NCBI GenBank assembly: GCA_030427735.1
Contig: JAUIBP010000002.1
Coordinates: 1 to 64,000 of the forward strand
Direction: 5' to 3'
DNA: 64,000 nt
DNA from: Bacteroidia bacterium
GTDB taxonomy: Bacteria; Bacteroidota; Bacteroidia; Flavobacteriales; Flavobacteriaceae
In this document: one piece after another, positions 9,033 through 19,002 of the stretch
Numbering within the stretch: position 1 is the first letter of the stretch
Layout of the letters: each line of letters starts with the position of its first letter
Notes under the pieces: generated by a model
What the model was told of the DNA's origin: nothing
Seen by the model: the letters and a program-made list of their open reading frames with translations, nothing else
The model's database searches: none
Made by a program: the position numbers and the translations under genes

Positions 9033-9644
9033 TTATGCGGTTTGTTCTGCTTTTTCCTTTAACTCACTGAATTTCTCATGTAATTCCTCTTCAATAGGCT
9101 TGATTTTATTCATGCCCCAAATGCGTTTGAGATCGCCTAAGAATTTCTGCACGGCTTTTTCGGTTTGCTCTACCTTATTGGGATCCTCTTTGATTGCCTT
9201 GGGCATCATGTTGGCAATCTTTTTCATATTGTCCTTTAGCTTGGTAGTAAGCTTTCGTTTCACCGGCTTTTTGATTTCACCCGAAGCTATTTTTTGCTTT
9301 CGCTCATCACGCAGTTTTCTTCGGCATTCAGCGAGGTAGTCCATGGTTTTTTCCGATTTCTCCACAATCTTTTTGGATTGAGCTTTTTTGAGCTGCTTCT
9401 TTTGTTGCTGTTCTGCCTTGTCAGTTAACTCATCTTTGATGGTAGCAATATCTTCTTTGAGCAATTCAATAGCGGTTTCGCCAATTTGCTCTGCCATGTC
9501 CTTCATGGTTTTATCGTCCGGAAATTCCTTTAAACCTTCCAGTGTTTCATCGTAAATACTCAAAGCCTCCAGGGAGCGTTCGCTCAATACCTTTTTCGCT
9601 ACACCTTCTTTTTCGAGCAATTTGTATGGATCATTTTTTATCAT
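9033..9644 (-). CDS. lysine-rich helical protein of unknown function
   Basis: Protein of 203 residues, almost entirely predicted helix and coiled coil with alternating lysine and glutamate. A strongly basic centre lies at about 85-140 (KKQLKKAQSKKIVEKSEKT, then KKPVKRKLTTKLKDNMKKIA). It could be a nucleic-acid-binding or structural protein delivered with the DNA, but this is inference. The gene lies between the helicase gene (26 bp upstream on this strand) and the 210-residue gene (4 bp downstream). No signal peptide or membrane segment. Confidence 0.6.
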   Translation of the reverse strand: MIKNDPYKLLEKEGVAKKVLSERSLEALSIYDETLEGLKEFPDDKTMKDMAEQIGETAIELLKEDIATIKDELTDKAEQQQKKQLKKAQSKKIVEKSEKTMDYLAECRRKLRDERKQKIASGEIKKPVKRKLTTKLKDNMKKIANMMPKAIKEDPNKVEQTEKAVQKFLGDLKRIWGMNKIKPIEEELHEKFSELKEKAEQTA

Positions 9645-9670
9645 CGTTTGTATATTAATTTGTTAATGAA

Positions 9671-12600
9671 TTATGCAGCCTTTTTCAGGGCTTTGATGCG
9701 TTGTAGGCGTTCTTGCATTTGCTTGAAAGCACCACGTAGTTTTCTGATTTTATCGAGCTTATCTGCTGAACTTTCCAATACTTCACCTTTCTTGGCTCTT
9801 TTGGTATCGGTCGCTTTTGCCGATTCACCACCATAGACCATCAGCTCTGTGAGCACCTTTTCATTGAGAGAAGCAAACTCTTCCACACGCTCTGCTACCG
9901 ATTTGGGTTTATAGCCTTTTTGCTCACGGTCTTTGATGATTTCCTCTGCCTTTTGACTTACTGCTTCGGTTCCGGTGCGTTCTTCCAGAATGCGTTGCTT
10001 TTCCTCAATTTCTGTATTGATTCTACCGTTTACCTGCTCAAAATCAAAATTGATGTCATAGCCTTTTGGTTTCAGTACTTGTTCCAATCCACGCTTTAAT
10101 GTGGCATTGGCTTTTCGCACCGTATCATAGATGTTTTGATCTCGATAAGTGGTTTGAGTGGTTTCATCCTCCAAATAATCCTTATAGATTTTTAGAACCG
10201 TTTCAATGCTTCGAGCTTGCACTTTTATCGGATTACCGTCTTTATCGGTAGTCTTTTGAGGCTTGTAGCGTTCAACTGCCTGATTGACGTGTTCAATATT
10301 GCTATTGAAATTATCACGAGCCGACTTTATATCAGTGAGTACATTTTGCTGATTTTTCAGGCTATTGATTTCATCCTGAATTTGCTCACGCTCTTCCATA
10401 AGCAGCAATTCAGCCAAAGCCTTTGGATCGGTTACTAATCCCATTTTCAATTCAGAAGGGTTGAACTCTTCTAAATTCAGAGCATTGGTTTTTCCGGCTC
10501 TGTACCAAATTTCATTGATACGGCTTGTTTTTTCTTCTAATTTTTGAAAGATGAAAGTATCTACACTGTCTTCCATAAGTGGATTGACAATACGCACATT
10601 GGCATAGCGGTTTCCAAATCGCCAAATACGCCCTTCGAGCTGCTTTACATCCGTAGGGTTCCAGTCGAGCCAACAATTGTAAAGTGTAGTAGCTTTATTT
10701 TGAAGATTGATACCTTCTTTGATGGTTGCACTTCCAATCAGTACCTTGATGGTTCCTGCCAAAAACTTCTCTTTGATGCCTTCCTTTTTTGCAGCACTCA
10801 ATCCACTTTTGATGATACCAATTTCATTATCCTTAAAACCTATTTTCTTAATCAGGTATTCACGAATAAGCGGAAAGAAACTTACTCCGGCATTCATGTA
10901 AATTACCTGTCCGCTTACATCTTCACCTCGCATTTCATGGAATCGCTTCACGCTTTTGATGCACTCCATCACATATTTCAGCTTGGGAGAAGAATCCACG
11001 TATTGATCGTAGCTTGGATTTTTATCAGGATTACAAGCATACAGATATGGACTTAACGCCAATTGCCTTGCAAAAGAAAGTCCACGCAATATTCTAGCTC
11101 CTTCTTCTTCATCAGCCGACATGTTGCTTTCATTAATGGATTCCCCTGAAGAACTGTCTTCACTTTCTTCTTCCATCCCCATTGGGTTTACACAGAAATT
11201 AGTAAGACTTGTTCTGCCAGTAACATACAACTCTACATCTTGCATAAAACCTCTTTGTGTTGGGGTAAGCGGTAAGTTGGTACTGATTTGCTCTTCGGGT
11301 GAAAGTGCAATGACCTGATCACCTTCACGCTTGTTCACCATTGGCAATACAATCTTGTTTGGACGTTGGATATTGGCATCTTCACCGGTTTTGTAGGTGA
11401 TGAATTTGAATATGAGCGATTGCAAAGCAATAAGGTTGGCAAAGCCCATCACAATCTCTTTTCGTTCCGGTTTGAGCTTGGCATTGATTACCAATTCCAA
11501 ACTTGTCTTGATGTAGGTATCAAAAAACTCCTTGATGTTTTTTACACCTGATTTTTCCAATTGCTGATAACCAATCAGGGCAAGCATGGAATAAATCTCT
11601 AGCGGTGAATTGGTAAATGGCGTAGCTGTTAAAAGCAGTACGTTTCTCATTTTGTTGTTTCTAAGAATGTACTGGCTAATCATAAAACCACGCAAAGCCG
11701 TCATGGATGGCTGTCCGGATTTGATTTCATAAGGAGCACGTTCACGTTTGCCACTTCCTTGCTGTTCACCTTTTACCTGAGTAAAAGACTTTTTCATGGC
11801 ATGGGCTTCATCGACTACCATGTAATCAAAACCAAGCTCTTCGATGTTTGCCGTTCCACCTTTCACGCCACGCCCCATCATCTCTTCAATCTTTTCAAAG
11901 AGCTTTACTTTTTCACGCTCTTCCTCGGTTCCTTGGTTGAGAATATCAAAAAGCTCATTTCCAATGGTGTCCCACGTTTCATCATTAAAGGCTAATCGGT
12001 TAAACCCTTCATAAGTGAGTACCGAAATAGAATATTCAGGAACCGGTTGCACCGTGCCGTTTTCATCCATTAATGGCTCTAAATAATCTCGTCCAAGATT
12101 ATACAGATCCATCACCTGATATTGAGGCAATACTCCGGTAAGGGTTACTTGTCCTTTTTCCACCACACCTCGCAGTTCCGAAAGCCAGTTTTTATAGGTT
12201 TGGTTGGGAACCACAATAAATGGACGTTTACATTGTCCGCTTTCCAAAGCTTGTGCAAGCGATAGAATAGCGGTCATGGTTTTACCCACACCGACATCAT
12301 AGGCAATACAGCCGGAGCCATGCACACTGATAAATCCAATACCTTCTCGTTGAGCCGGACGGATAAATAGTGGTTTGTTTTTGAAAGTAGCAGAACAAGT
12401 AAAAGCGACCGGAATTTTGAAGTAATTGATTTCTACATATCCGTTATAACGCTCGTTCCAAAGTTGCTCAATCTTTAACTGGTCTTCACGAGTAAGTCCC
12501 TTTGCCAAAAACTCTACAAAGAAAGTATCGCCTTCCTGTTTGGCATTTTGACGAATACGTAACTTTTCTTCTTTATCGTAATGCCTTGGCGGTGTTCTTC

Positions 12601-13936
12601 CATCTATGTAATAGGAAATAATATCCCAGGCACTTGATTTCTTAAAATCATCCTTGGGCTGATTGCGAAGCCATTGTTTGAAAGCATCGGTTAAGTCCGT
12701 TGTACCTTCTTGCCATTTTCCGGTCGTAGAATTGTACTCTGTAAAAGCAGTTCCATCGGTTAAAGCTCCCACACGAATCTCTTTACCAAAAGAAGAAGTA
12801 GGCTTGATAAATAAGCGGTTTTCTTTTCTTGGATCAGTTAAAGTCAGTTTAGGTGGTTTAACCGCTTCCAATCCTTTCCATTGTCGGTTGTATTGTTCTT
12901 CGCCAAAGGTCTGAATGATGGTTTCTTTTTCACGCAACAATACCGATTGACGTTTGTAGATGTTTTCAGCATAGTAGAGTACGCTTGGCATGTAGTCGCC
13001 ATTGTAGTAGCAAACCACTCCGGCTTTGAGCCATTTATCTAGTTGTTTGCCAACTTCGTTTAAGGGAACCACATATTTTGACCAACCGTTTTTCTTCGCC
13101 AAAATCACCGTTTCATCATTGTAGCCATTGGTTTTGCGTTTGTACCAAACCCACGCTTTGATTTCATCATCGGTTAGTCCTTTGTTGTATTGCTGCATGA
13201 TGTCATCAAAAGAGAAATTGTCTTTTGCGACCATCATAGGAGCATCCGGATTGATGGCTTTTTGCAGTTCCTTTTCCGCTCGTTCCTTTTTGGTTTTTTG
13301 AACGACTTGCTCAATGTTTTCTTTGTACACCTTATCCTTTACCAAATGCTCTAAATCGTCTTTGATGTTGGATTCAAGAGCTTCTACATGTTTTACCGGA
13401 ATATCAACCGAAGGCACGTTAATACCTGTAATTACATCATTCATAGATCCTTTAACCTTCGTAGTAGGCTTTCCAAAACGGTCGGTAGTTTCGTATTGCT
13501 CGCCCAATATTTTAGTAGGGTTTTGCTCAAACCACGCATCTCCCATCAGTAAATTGGGTTGCTCTGTTTGGCTTATGGATTCACTTTCTTTGACGGTTTC
13601 CAGTTCTTGCATTTCAGCTTTGAGCCATGGGTAATCTTGCAATACTTCTTCGGGAATTTCCTTGCCTGCTTTTATCGCCTCGGTAATCAGGTATTCATGC
13701 TGTTTACCGTCTGCATGATTCAATACCATGGGGCTACCGGTTTTTTCAATCGCCTTGATTTGTTGGTATTCAGTTTTTCGCATTTCCCATGCATACTCAG
13801 CAGAAGTAATATCGTTCGGACCAATAAAGCCTCGTTCTTCTAGTAGTGGATCCATGCTCTTTTGTTTTTTAAGTTCTTCTAATCGTTTGTTTGCCTCTCG
13901 TGCGATTTGGGCAAAGCCTTTATATCCTTGTGCCAT
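9671..13936 (-). CDS. giant SNF2-type DEAH helicase
   Basis: Protein of 1421 residues. About 500 N-terminal residues of charged and unassigned sequence precede a SNF2/superfamily 2 core: Walker A-like DVGVGKT near 547, Walker B/DEAH box VVDEAHAMK near 709, motif III LLLTATPFTNSP near 767, and the helicase C lobe with GSATIKEGINLQNKA and QLEGRIWRFGN at about 1070-1110. The C-terminal 250 residues are coiled-coil-like. Large helicases paired with large methyltransferases occur in phages, plasmids and integrative elements as so-called polyvalent proteins, often thought to counter host restriction or process incoming DNA. The partner methyltransferase lies just upstream, separated only by a 73-residue gene. 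Helicase call sure; biological role inferred. Confidence 0.88.
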   Translation of the reverse strand: MAQGYKGFAQIAREANKRLEELKKQKSMDPLLEERGFIGPNDITSAEYAWEMRKTEYQQIKAIEKTGSPMVLNHADGKQHEYLITEAIKAGKEIPEEVLQDYPWLKAEMQELETVKESESISQTEQPNLLMGDAWFEQNPTKILGEQYETTDRFGKPTTKVKGSMNDVITGINVPSVDIPVKHVEALESNIKDDLEHLVKDKVYKENIEQVVQKTKKERAEKELQKAINPDAPMMVAKDNFSFDDIMQQYNKGLTDDEIKAWVWYKRKTNGYNDETVILAKKNGWSKYVVPLNEVGKQLDKWLKAGVVCYYNGDYMPSVLYYAENIYKRQSVLLREKETIIQTFGEEQYNRQWKGLEAVKPPKLTLTDPRKENRLFIKPTSSFGKEIRVGALTDGTAFTEYNSTTGKWQEGTTDLTDAFKQWLRNQPKDDFKKSSAWDIISYYIDGRTPPRHYDKEEKLRIRQNAKQEGDTFFVEFLAKGLTREDQLKIEQLWNERYNGYVEINYFKIPVAFTCSATFKNKPLFIRPAQREGIGFISVHGSGCIAYDVGVGKTMTAILSLAQALESGQCKRPFIVVPNQTYKNWLSELRGVVEKGQVTLTGVLPQYQVMDLYNLGRDYLEPLMDENGTVQPVPEYSISVLTYEGFNRLAFNDETWDTIGNELFDILNQGTEEEREKVKLFEKIEEMMGRGVKGGTANIEELGFDYMVVDEAHAMKKSFTQVKGEQQGSGKRERAPYEIKSGQPSMTALRGFMISQYILRNNKMRNVLLLTATPFTNSPLEIYSMLALIGYQQLEKSGVKNIKEFFDTYIKTSLELVINAKLKPERKEIVMGFANLIALQSLIFKFITYKTGEDANIQRPNKIVLPMVNKREGDQVIALSPEEQISTNLPLTPTQRGFMQDVELYVTGRTSLTNFCVNPMGMEEESEDSSSGESINESNMSADEEEGARILRGLSFARQLALSPYLYACNPDKNPSYDQYVDSSPKLKYVMECIKSVKRFHEMRGEDVSGQVIYMNAGVSFFPLIREYLIKKIGFKDNEIGIIKSGLSAAKKEGIKEKFLAGTIKVLIGSATIKEGINLQNKATTLYNCWLDWNPTDVKQLEGRIWRFGNRYANVRIVNPLMEDSVDTFIFQKLEEKTSRINEIWYRAGKTNALNLEEFNPSELKMGLVTDPKALAELLLMEEREQIQDEINSLKNQQNVLTDIKSARDNFNSNIEHVNQAVERYKPQKTTDKDGNPIKVQARSIETVLKIYKDYLEDETTQTTYRDQNIYDTVRKANATLKRGLEQVLKPKGYDINFDFEQVNGRINTEIEEKQRILEERTGTEAVSQKAEEIIKDREQKGYKPKSVAERVEEFASLNEKVLTELMVYGGESAKATDTKRAKKGEVLESSADKLDKIRKLRGAFKQMQERLQRIKALKKAA

Positions 13937-13939
13937 GCC

Positions 13940-14161
13940 TTATGCGTTTTGATGAGCTAATTCCTGTTCAATAAGTGCGATGGCAGAGCCAATGGGCATA
14001 CCTTCTTTGGCGACATAGCGGATAATCATTTCCTCAATTCGGGCATAGCCCTTTGGAGTGCTTTGCATTTCACACACGTATTGCCATTTATTGGAATCGC
14101 ATTCCTGTAATTCCAATTGGATTAATTTTTTCAGTTCTTGTATAGATGATTTTTTTGCCAT
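13940..14161 (-). CDS. small protein of unknown function between methylase and helicase
   Basis: Protein of 73 residues, helical with a mixed charge pattern. It begins MAKKSSIQELKKLIQLELQE and continues through EEMIIRYVAKEGMPIGSAIA. It sits between the giant methyltransferase (4 bp before) and the giant helicase (3 bp after), all on one strand, so it is certainly co-transcribed and may be an accessory subunit of that pair. Family not recognised. Confidence 0.6.
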   Translation of the reverse strand: MAKKSSIQELKKLIQLELQECDSNKWQYVCEMQSTPKGYARIEEMIIRYVAKEGMPIGSAIALIEQELAHQNA

Positions 14162-14165
14162 GTCT

Positions 14166-17100
14166 TTAGTTTTTGCGTTTGAATACTATGATGTCAGTTC
14201 CGATGTCGGTGGTTTTAAACATTCGGGCAGGAAGCCTGTAAGCATCTACCAAATTGGCTTTGGCTGCTACCTTTTCTTTGAGCTTGTTGTATTTGGAATT
14301 ATTACTTAGAAAGGCACTTGGAATAATGAAAACCAATACGCCTCCGGGCAGCAATAAGTCTAGTCCACGAGTAATGAAGTACTGGTCGTATTCCGTAGCT
14401 CCAGTCCATTTCTTTTCGCCCATTCCTGCCCATTTCCCTGAAAATTCACCGTAGGGTGGGTTACCTATAACCAGTTCATACTTCGCTCCACCAAAGTCAT
14501 CTTTCAAGTGGGTGTTACCTGCAAAAAAGAGGGTTTCAAAAGGCTGCTGATAGATACTGGCATTCGGATAAATGATTTCTGCAATGCGGACTGAATAAGG
14601 ATTGATTTCATAACCCACCAATTCAGCTTCTTTGGGAGCGTATTTGAAAAAGTTTCCTGTTCCGCAGGAAGGCTCCAATACTGCACCGCCTGAATAACCA
14701 AACTTGTATGCCAAGCCCCACATTTTCTGCACAATGACCTCCGGAGTGAAGTATTCATACAACACACCTTTGCCCGAAGCTCCTTGCTTGATTAAACCAC
14801 CGCTTCCGGTATATTGAGCAATGAATTGTTTGTCCTCTTCTGAATAGGGTTCGTCCTCGGCATCTTTCTCCACGATAAACTCTTCAATTTGAAGATTCAA
14901 GTCATGCTGATTACTCGGCTTTTTATCGGGTTTGGATTCCGGTTTAACCGCAGGTGTTTTCTCGTTGAGTAGATAGCGAACCAAATACTCAAGTACGCCC
15001 GAAGTAGCTCCGGGTACTTTCCAAATCTCATTGTCTAAAATCAGGTCATCGAGGTAATTGCGAATGATTGCTTTATGTTTTTTCTCGCCTGATTTGCTTT
15101 GCGAAACCAAAGAAGAGGATTCTAGTTTGATGGGAGCTCGTTCCTTAAAACGCTTGCGAATGTCTTTAACCAGTTCCAATTGAGATTGAATGGAAGTAGC
15201 TTCAATACGGTCTAAAAGAATCGTTCTTAACTTCGACTGATTGTAAGGGTTGCCAAATACCAACACTTTGTTTTGAGGGTATTCGTCATCGGTCATTTTC
15301 CATGCAGCAGGTAGAATAAAATCAATTGAACCTTCTTTGGCTGCCGGACTTTTGTCAGGGATATGACTGATGGAAATACCTTTTGTTTTGGCAAAGGCTA
15401 TCAATTCATCAAGAGCTTTTCTCAGTTTCTTTAACTTTTGCTCTTCATTATTGTAAATGCTATCTCTGCTTTGAATATGGGCAGCAAGTGTTTTTACATG
15501 TTCATCAAATGCAGCTTTTAAGGCTTGCTCTTTGGTGGAGAAAATATCTTTATCTGAAACCGGTGTACTTGGAGAAGAAGAGCCTGAAAAATCACCAAAT
15601 TGTTTACCCGAAGAATTGCCGTAACTAAATCCTTTTTCAGGAATGGTTCTCAATCGAATAGAGCCTCTGTATCCGGTTTGTTTGGTAAAAGGAATTTCAA
15701 TGTCTTCTTCGGTATCCTTTAAAAGCTCTGATTCTTGCTCTTTGGGTTCATCAATTCCTTTGGTAACAACTGAATTGAGAGCGGTATCAAAATACACATC
15801 ACCAGTATCGGGATAATCACGTTCATAAACGGCATCCACAACAAGAGGCATCATCAGCACAAATGGATGTTGTAATCCTCTAGCTTCTTTAGTTTTTCCC
15901 TTTTCAGCTAGTAAACAACCTTTGGTTGCTTCCAACACACCTAACTCCAATTCAGTGATTCCCAAATGCAATAGTGCTTTGATGGAATCAATAAGAATGT
16001 CCACGGCAAAACCTACATAGTAGCTACCTACTTTTAAGCAAACAGGGTAATTATCCGGCTTTAAAAATCCGGAACGTTTCATGCCTTCCAAAAAGCTCAA
16101 TAGGCTTTCCGCATCTATGGGCTGCACATGATTTAATGAAGAAGGAATAACAGAACTGTAATCTGGGTAACGGGTTTGGGTACGGTATTGTTCTACACGA
16201 TCCTGATCTACTTCTGAAAGTCCTGTGCCGTCTTTACTGTCAATATTGATGGCTTCCCAACATTTAGGAGAGATACAATACAATCCTTCGGCTGCATGGT
16301 CGGTATCAGGAATGAAAAGGAGTTTGAATCCGTTGGTAGCGACAATGCCATTTTTATCAAAATTCACCCCCAACATGGCGGTTCGGTATTCGTCTTTTGA
16401 AACGAAAGAAGCTACAATCTTTTGCAAGCCCTTATCCATCGGATCGGCTTTCCAATCGAGTGGTTTGATTGCTTTTACCTGCTTGTATTCCTGTGGAACG
16501 AGTTCCCAAAGGTTAGTAGAAAGAGCCTCTTTAAATTGTTCGTCATCAATAATGCGATAGTAATGAGCCCAACCTAATTTCTTCATAGGCGTTCGCATTC
16601 CGGTCATTTGCGACCGAAGTATGGCTTCAGGAAAACTTTCTAAATGATGTCCGTTGCGAATATCCATAAGAAGCACATCCAGTTCCCTGGCAGCTCCTTC
16701 GTAGTTTTTTTGTTTGTAGGCTTTATCAAATGCCTGAAATATGCCATCAGGTGTTAATCCACTATGAGCAAGAATACCATCATCTTTAGGCTGTTCATCT
16801 TTTGTTTCAGGTTCGGGATTAACTTCCTCTTCATTATTTTCAGCAGCTTCTAATTCCAGTTTATGACCTTGATTCAAAAGGTTACTGAGCCATCCGGATA
16901 AGAACTTGTTTTGTTCTTTTTTCTCTTTGAGATTTACCAGTTCTTTGCCATCCTCAAACACATACACCGGTCGGTAACCAAATTGGTCTTGGTAGTGCAT
17001 GGCTTCACCAGTTTCCAATTCCAAATCAATACGAATCTGCATATCGGGATCGGGAACTAAATCGCCATTCTGACTGAAATAGTGAGCCAATGCAATGAGG

Positions 17101-18269
17101 TAACGTCCTTTTTTATCCTGACCTAAAAAGTCATAGGATAAGTCCATCAACGCTTTGCTATCCAATACCGATTTACCATTTGGAGTACCAATCTCCAAAT
17201 GCTCATTTAGATTAGGAATAAGTTTTTGCAGCTTATTGAAAATGGCACTGTAGGGCTGCATCTTTTTAGGCTTGGATAAATTCTCCAATGCCTTTAAGTT
17301 CTTCGCTTTTTCCTTTAGCCAGTTCTCGTAATTACCCGTAAGAGCTTTTTTATCTGCATCAGTAATGTTAGAATAGTTTTCATCGAGCCATGAAGAAAAA
17401 GCTTCGGTAGAAGTAGTTTCGTTTTCCGGTTCTCCAATCGGCTTATTTATTTGCTCTCGGAACCTTCTGAAAAACAAATGGTAATCCTTGGGTGGAATTT
17501 GTGGCTTTTCAGGATCAGGATTCAGAATATTTTGAATGGTATAGTATTCTTCCCAAATCTCATTTTTTCGGTCGCTTAAATCAGCATGATTCACACGCAG
17601 CCAACCGGAAAACAGCAAGGGCATTTCCTCTTCCTCTAAATTGCCAAAATCAGCTTGTCGCTTACGAGCAAACTTTCCAAAGGCATTAAGGATTTCTAAT
17701 TTGTCCTTTTTGCTTAAAGGACGGTCGGATTGAACAAGAGGCTTTGCAGCAGGTTCCTTGGTTTGAACCTCTTTTTGTTCCGACTTCTCTCCAATGATAT
17801 TACCTTCCTTAAAAAGCTGACGAGCTTTGCGGACATAGTTTCTTGGATAGATGTTGATGGAGTGGAGTTTGTCTCCAAAGGTTACTTTGGCGAACTCACT
17901 TACCAATTGCTCGGCAATGTTCTTGCTTGGTTCAAATACAATGTAGTTTTCCCAAAACAGCTTGCCTTCATCATCTTTTGCTGCAATGCTTACATAACTG
18001 AAATTCTTATGATCAATATTTTCTTCGGATGCAGAAAAAGAGGGCTTTATATTTATAGCAATGGTTGTTTCTCCTGATTCGAGAGCTTCTTTAAGGTTGT
18101 TCGCAAAACCTACAATGGAATTGGTTTTAGAAGCATACCACATATTTTGGCGGTAGCTGTATTTAAAACCTACGGCTTTTAATTGAGAGGTTGTAGCTTC
18201 GTCCGGCTTTTCATCAAAGCGAAGCTCTACACCGTTTTTATTTGTATTAAATGAAATATCTACCTTCAT
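14166..18269 (-). CDS. giant protein with C-terminal N6-adenine DNA methyltransferase domain
   Basis: Protein of 1367 residues. The N-terminus (about 1-65) is a small alpha-beta domain with SQLKAVGFKYSYRQNMWYA, resembling the small associated domains seen at the ends of large polyvalent proteins. The middle 1000 residues are unassigned, with several acidic linkers. The C-terminal domain is a gamma-type N6-adenine methyltransferase: motif I EPSCGTGNFF near 1202, motif IV NPPYGEF near 1271, then LLLPGGVLVFIIPSAFL. Together with the SNF2 helicase downstream it forms a methylase-helicase pair of more than 2,700 residues. Modification of element DNA or anti-restriction during entry is the likely role, by analogy. 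No nuclease motif was recognised. It is the first gene of its block, preceded by a structured leader. Confidence 0.88.
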   Translation of the reverse strand: MKVDISFNTNKNGVELRFDEKPDEATTSQLKAVGFKYSYRQNMWYASKTNSIVGFANNLKEALESGETTIAINIKPSFSASEENIDHKNFSYVSIAAKDDEGKLFWENYIVFEPSKNIAEQLVSEFAKVTFGDKLHSINIYPRNYVRKARQLFKEGNIIGEKSEQKEVQTKEPAAKPLVQSDRPLSKKDKLEILNAFGKFARKRQADFGNLEEEEMPLLFSGWLRVNHADLSDRKNEIWEEYYTIQNILNPDPEKPQIPPKDYHLFFRRFREQINKPIGEPENETTSTEAFSSWLDENYSNITDADKKALTGNYENWLKEKAKNLKALENLSKPKKMQPYSAIFNKLQKLIPNLNEHLEIGTPNGKSVLDSKALMDLSYDFLGQDKKGRYLIALAHYFSQNGDLVPDPDMQIRIDLELETGEAMHYQDQFGYRPVYVFEDGKELVNLKEKKEQNKFLSGWLSNLLNQGHKLELEAAENNEEEVNPEPETKDEQPKDDGILAHSGLTPDGIFQAFDKAYKQKNYEGAARELDVLLMDIRNGHHLESFPEAILRSQMTGMRTPMKKLGWAHYYRIIDDEQFKEALSTNLWELVPQEYKQVKAIKPLDWKADPMDKGLQKIVASFVSKDEYRTAMLGVNFDKNGIVATNGFKLLFIPDTDHAAEGLYCISPKCWEAINIDSKDGTGLSEVDQDRVEQYRTQTRYPDYSSVIPSSLNHVQPIDAESLLSFLEGMKRSGFLKPDNYPVCLKVGSYYVGFAVDILIDSIKALLHLGITELELGVLEATKGCLLAEKGKTKEARGLQHPFVLMMPLVVDAVYERDYPDTGDVYFDTALNSVVTKGIDEPKEQESELLKDTEEDIEIPFTKQTGYRGSIRLRTIPEKGFSYGNSSGKQFGDFSGSSSPSTPVSDKDIFSTKEQALKAAFDEHVKTLAAHIQSRDSIYNNEEQKLKKLRKALDELIAFAKTKGISISHIPDKSPAAKEGSIDFILPAAWKMTDDEYPQNKVLVFGNPYNQSKLRTILLDRIEATSIQSQLELVKDIRKRFKERAPIKLESSSLVSQSKSGEKKHKAIIRNYLDDLILDNEIWKVPGATSGVLEYLVRYLLNEKTPAVKPESKPDKKPSNQHDLNLQIEEFIVEKDAEDEPYSEEDKQFIAQYTGSGGLIKQGASGKGVLYEYFTPEVIVQKMWGLAYKFGYSGGAVLEPSCGTGNFFKYAPKEAELVGYEINPYSVRIAEIIYPNASIYQQPFETLFFAGNTHLKDDFGGAKYELVIGNPPYGEFSGKWAGMGEKKWTGATEYDQYFITRGLDLLLPGGVLVFIIPSAFLSNNSKYNKLKEKVAAKANLVDAYRLPARMFKTTDIGTDIIVFKRKN

Positions 18270-18625
18270 CCAGTCTTTTTATTATTTATAAAAAGCCTTT
18301 CTAAAGGCAGGGAAAGCAAAGCCTATATAGCAAACAGGCTGCGAAAAAAGACCTCCTTATTATTTATAGAAGGTCTTTTGTGGGTTTAAAATTAGCAGGA
18401 AGATCTGAAAAATAATTGGTTCCATTTTGTACCTCGGTACAATTAAAAACTGACCGTAAACATTCTTTTCTCGTAAAGCCTTTACTAACAAAGGATTAAA
18501 TTTATTGCAGATATAAATTAAAGCTTGTTTCATCGGTACAATATTTTTCAAATTACTCTTTCCCTTTAAAGGGATGTTGATTTTCTAAAAAAAAGCATAA
18601 TACAAAATCAAATATTTGAGAAAAA
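18270..18625. other. structured intergenic region upstream of the giant methylase gene
   Basis: About 350 bases without a convincing gene. Three hairpins follow each other: GCCTTTCTAAAGGC at 18295-18308, AGCCT/AGGCT arms at 18320-18340, and AAAAGACCT/AGGTCTTTT arms at 18346-18379; the last could end transcription in either direction. A nine-base direct repeat CGGTACAAT occurs at 18435-18443 and 18534-18542. The region separates the left-running methylase gene from the right-running ArsR operon and could hold the promoter and leader of the former. No TAnnTTTG box facing left was found here. Confidence 0.45.
18346..18379. terminator. possible bidirectional terminator hairpin
   Basis: Arms AAAAGACCT and AGGTCTTTT form a 9-bp stem with a 16-base AT-rich loop and T-runs on both strands. 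It lies about 80 bases upstream of the giant methylase gene. Read leftward it would terminate transcription entering that gene, so it may be an attenuator; read rightward it may insulate the ArsR operon. Confidence 0.4.
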
Positions 18626-18672
18626 ATTGCGCAGTTAAATAATTGCATATACATTTGCAGCCAAATAGCTGC
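18626..18672 (+). promoter_or_regulatory. promoter and probable autoregulatory operator of the ArsR operon
   Basis: A Bacteroidota-type -7 box TACATTTG (TAnnTTTG) at 18650-18657 is preceded at 20 bases by ATTG (18626-18629) as the -33 element. A dyad GCAGCCAAATAGCTGC at 18657-18672 covers the expected transcription start and reaches the ATG at 18676; a related GCAGTTAAATAATTGC lies just upstream. These fit binding of the ArsR-type regulator encoded directly downstream. Confidence 0.55.
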
Positions 18673-18675
18673 GTA

Positions 18676-18999
18676 ATGAAATTAAGAAGAGATGTTTTCC
18701 AAGCCATTGCTGACCCAACTCGAAGAACTATTATTTCTTTGGTTGCACTACAAGCTTTGACACCAACTGCGATTGCCGAAAATTTTGATTATTCAAGGCA
18801 AACGATTTCCAAGCACATTCAAATTCTCACCGAATGTGAGATTTTGAAACAGGAACAAATAGGACGAGAAATCTACTATCACTTAAACCCAAACGGAATG
18901 AAAGAAATAGCGGAATTTATCGAGCCTTTCAGAAAACTATGGGACGACCGATTTAACAAATTAGAATCGGTAATGAAGAACTATCAATCAAAAAAATAA
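18676..18999 (+). CDS. ArsR-family winged-helix transcriptional regulator
   Basis: Protein of 107 residues from the ATG at 18676; a TTG 33 bases upstream would add a tail that overlaps the operator and is unlikely. It has the ArsR fold: [20 protein letters not shown] at the start, a helix-turn-helix around [20 protein letters not shown], then the wing [13 protein letters not shown]. No metal-binding cysteine pattern is present, as usual for the subclass that travels with SRPBCC (AHSA1) genes. It probably represses its own operon through the dyad at its start. First gene of a four-gene operon. Confidence 0.88.
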   Translation: MKLRRDVFQAIADPTRRTIISLVALQALTPTAIAENFDYSRQTISKHIQILTECEILKQEQIGREIYYHLNPNGMKEIAEFIEPFRKLWDDRFNKLESVMKNYQSKK

Positions 19000-19002
19000 A
19001 AT

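Noticed and set aside
9671-18269. Reading the methylase-helicase pair as a BREX or DISARM defence system
   Set aside because: No PglZ, BrxC-like ATPase, phospholipase D or DUF1998 protein is present, and the two giants lie in the replication block of the element, which fits a mobile-element polyvalent function better.
18360-18551. 63-codon minus-strand ORF ending in a hairpin
   Set aside because: It overlaps the terminator-like stem and the direct repeats, has a hydrophobic, non-family-like product and no coupled neighbour. It is more likely chance, though a remnant cannot be excluded.
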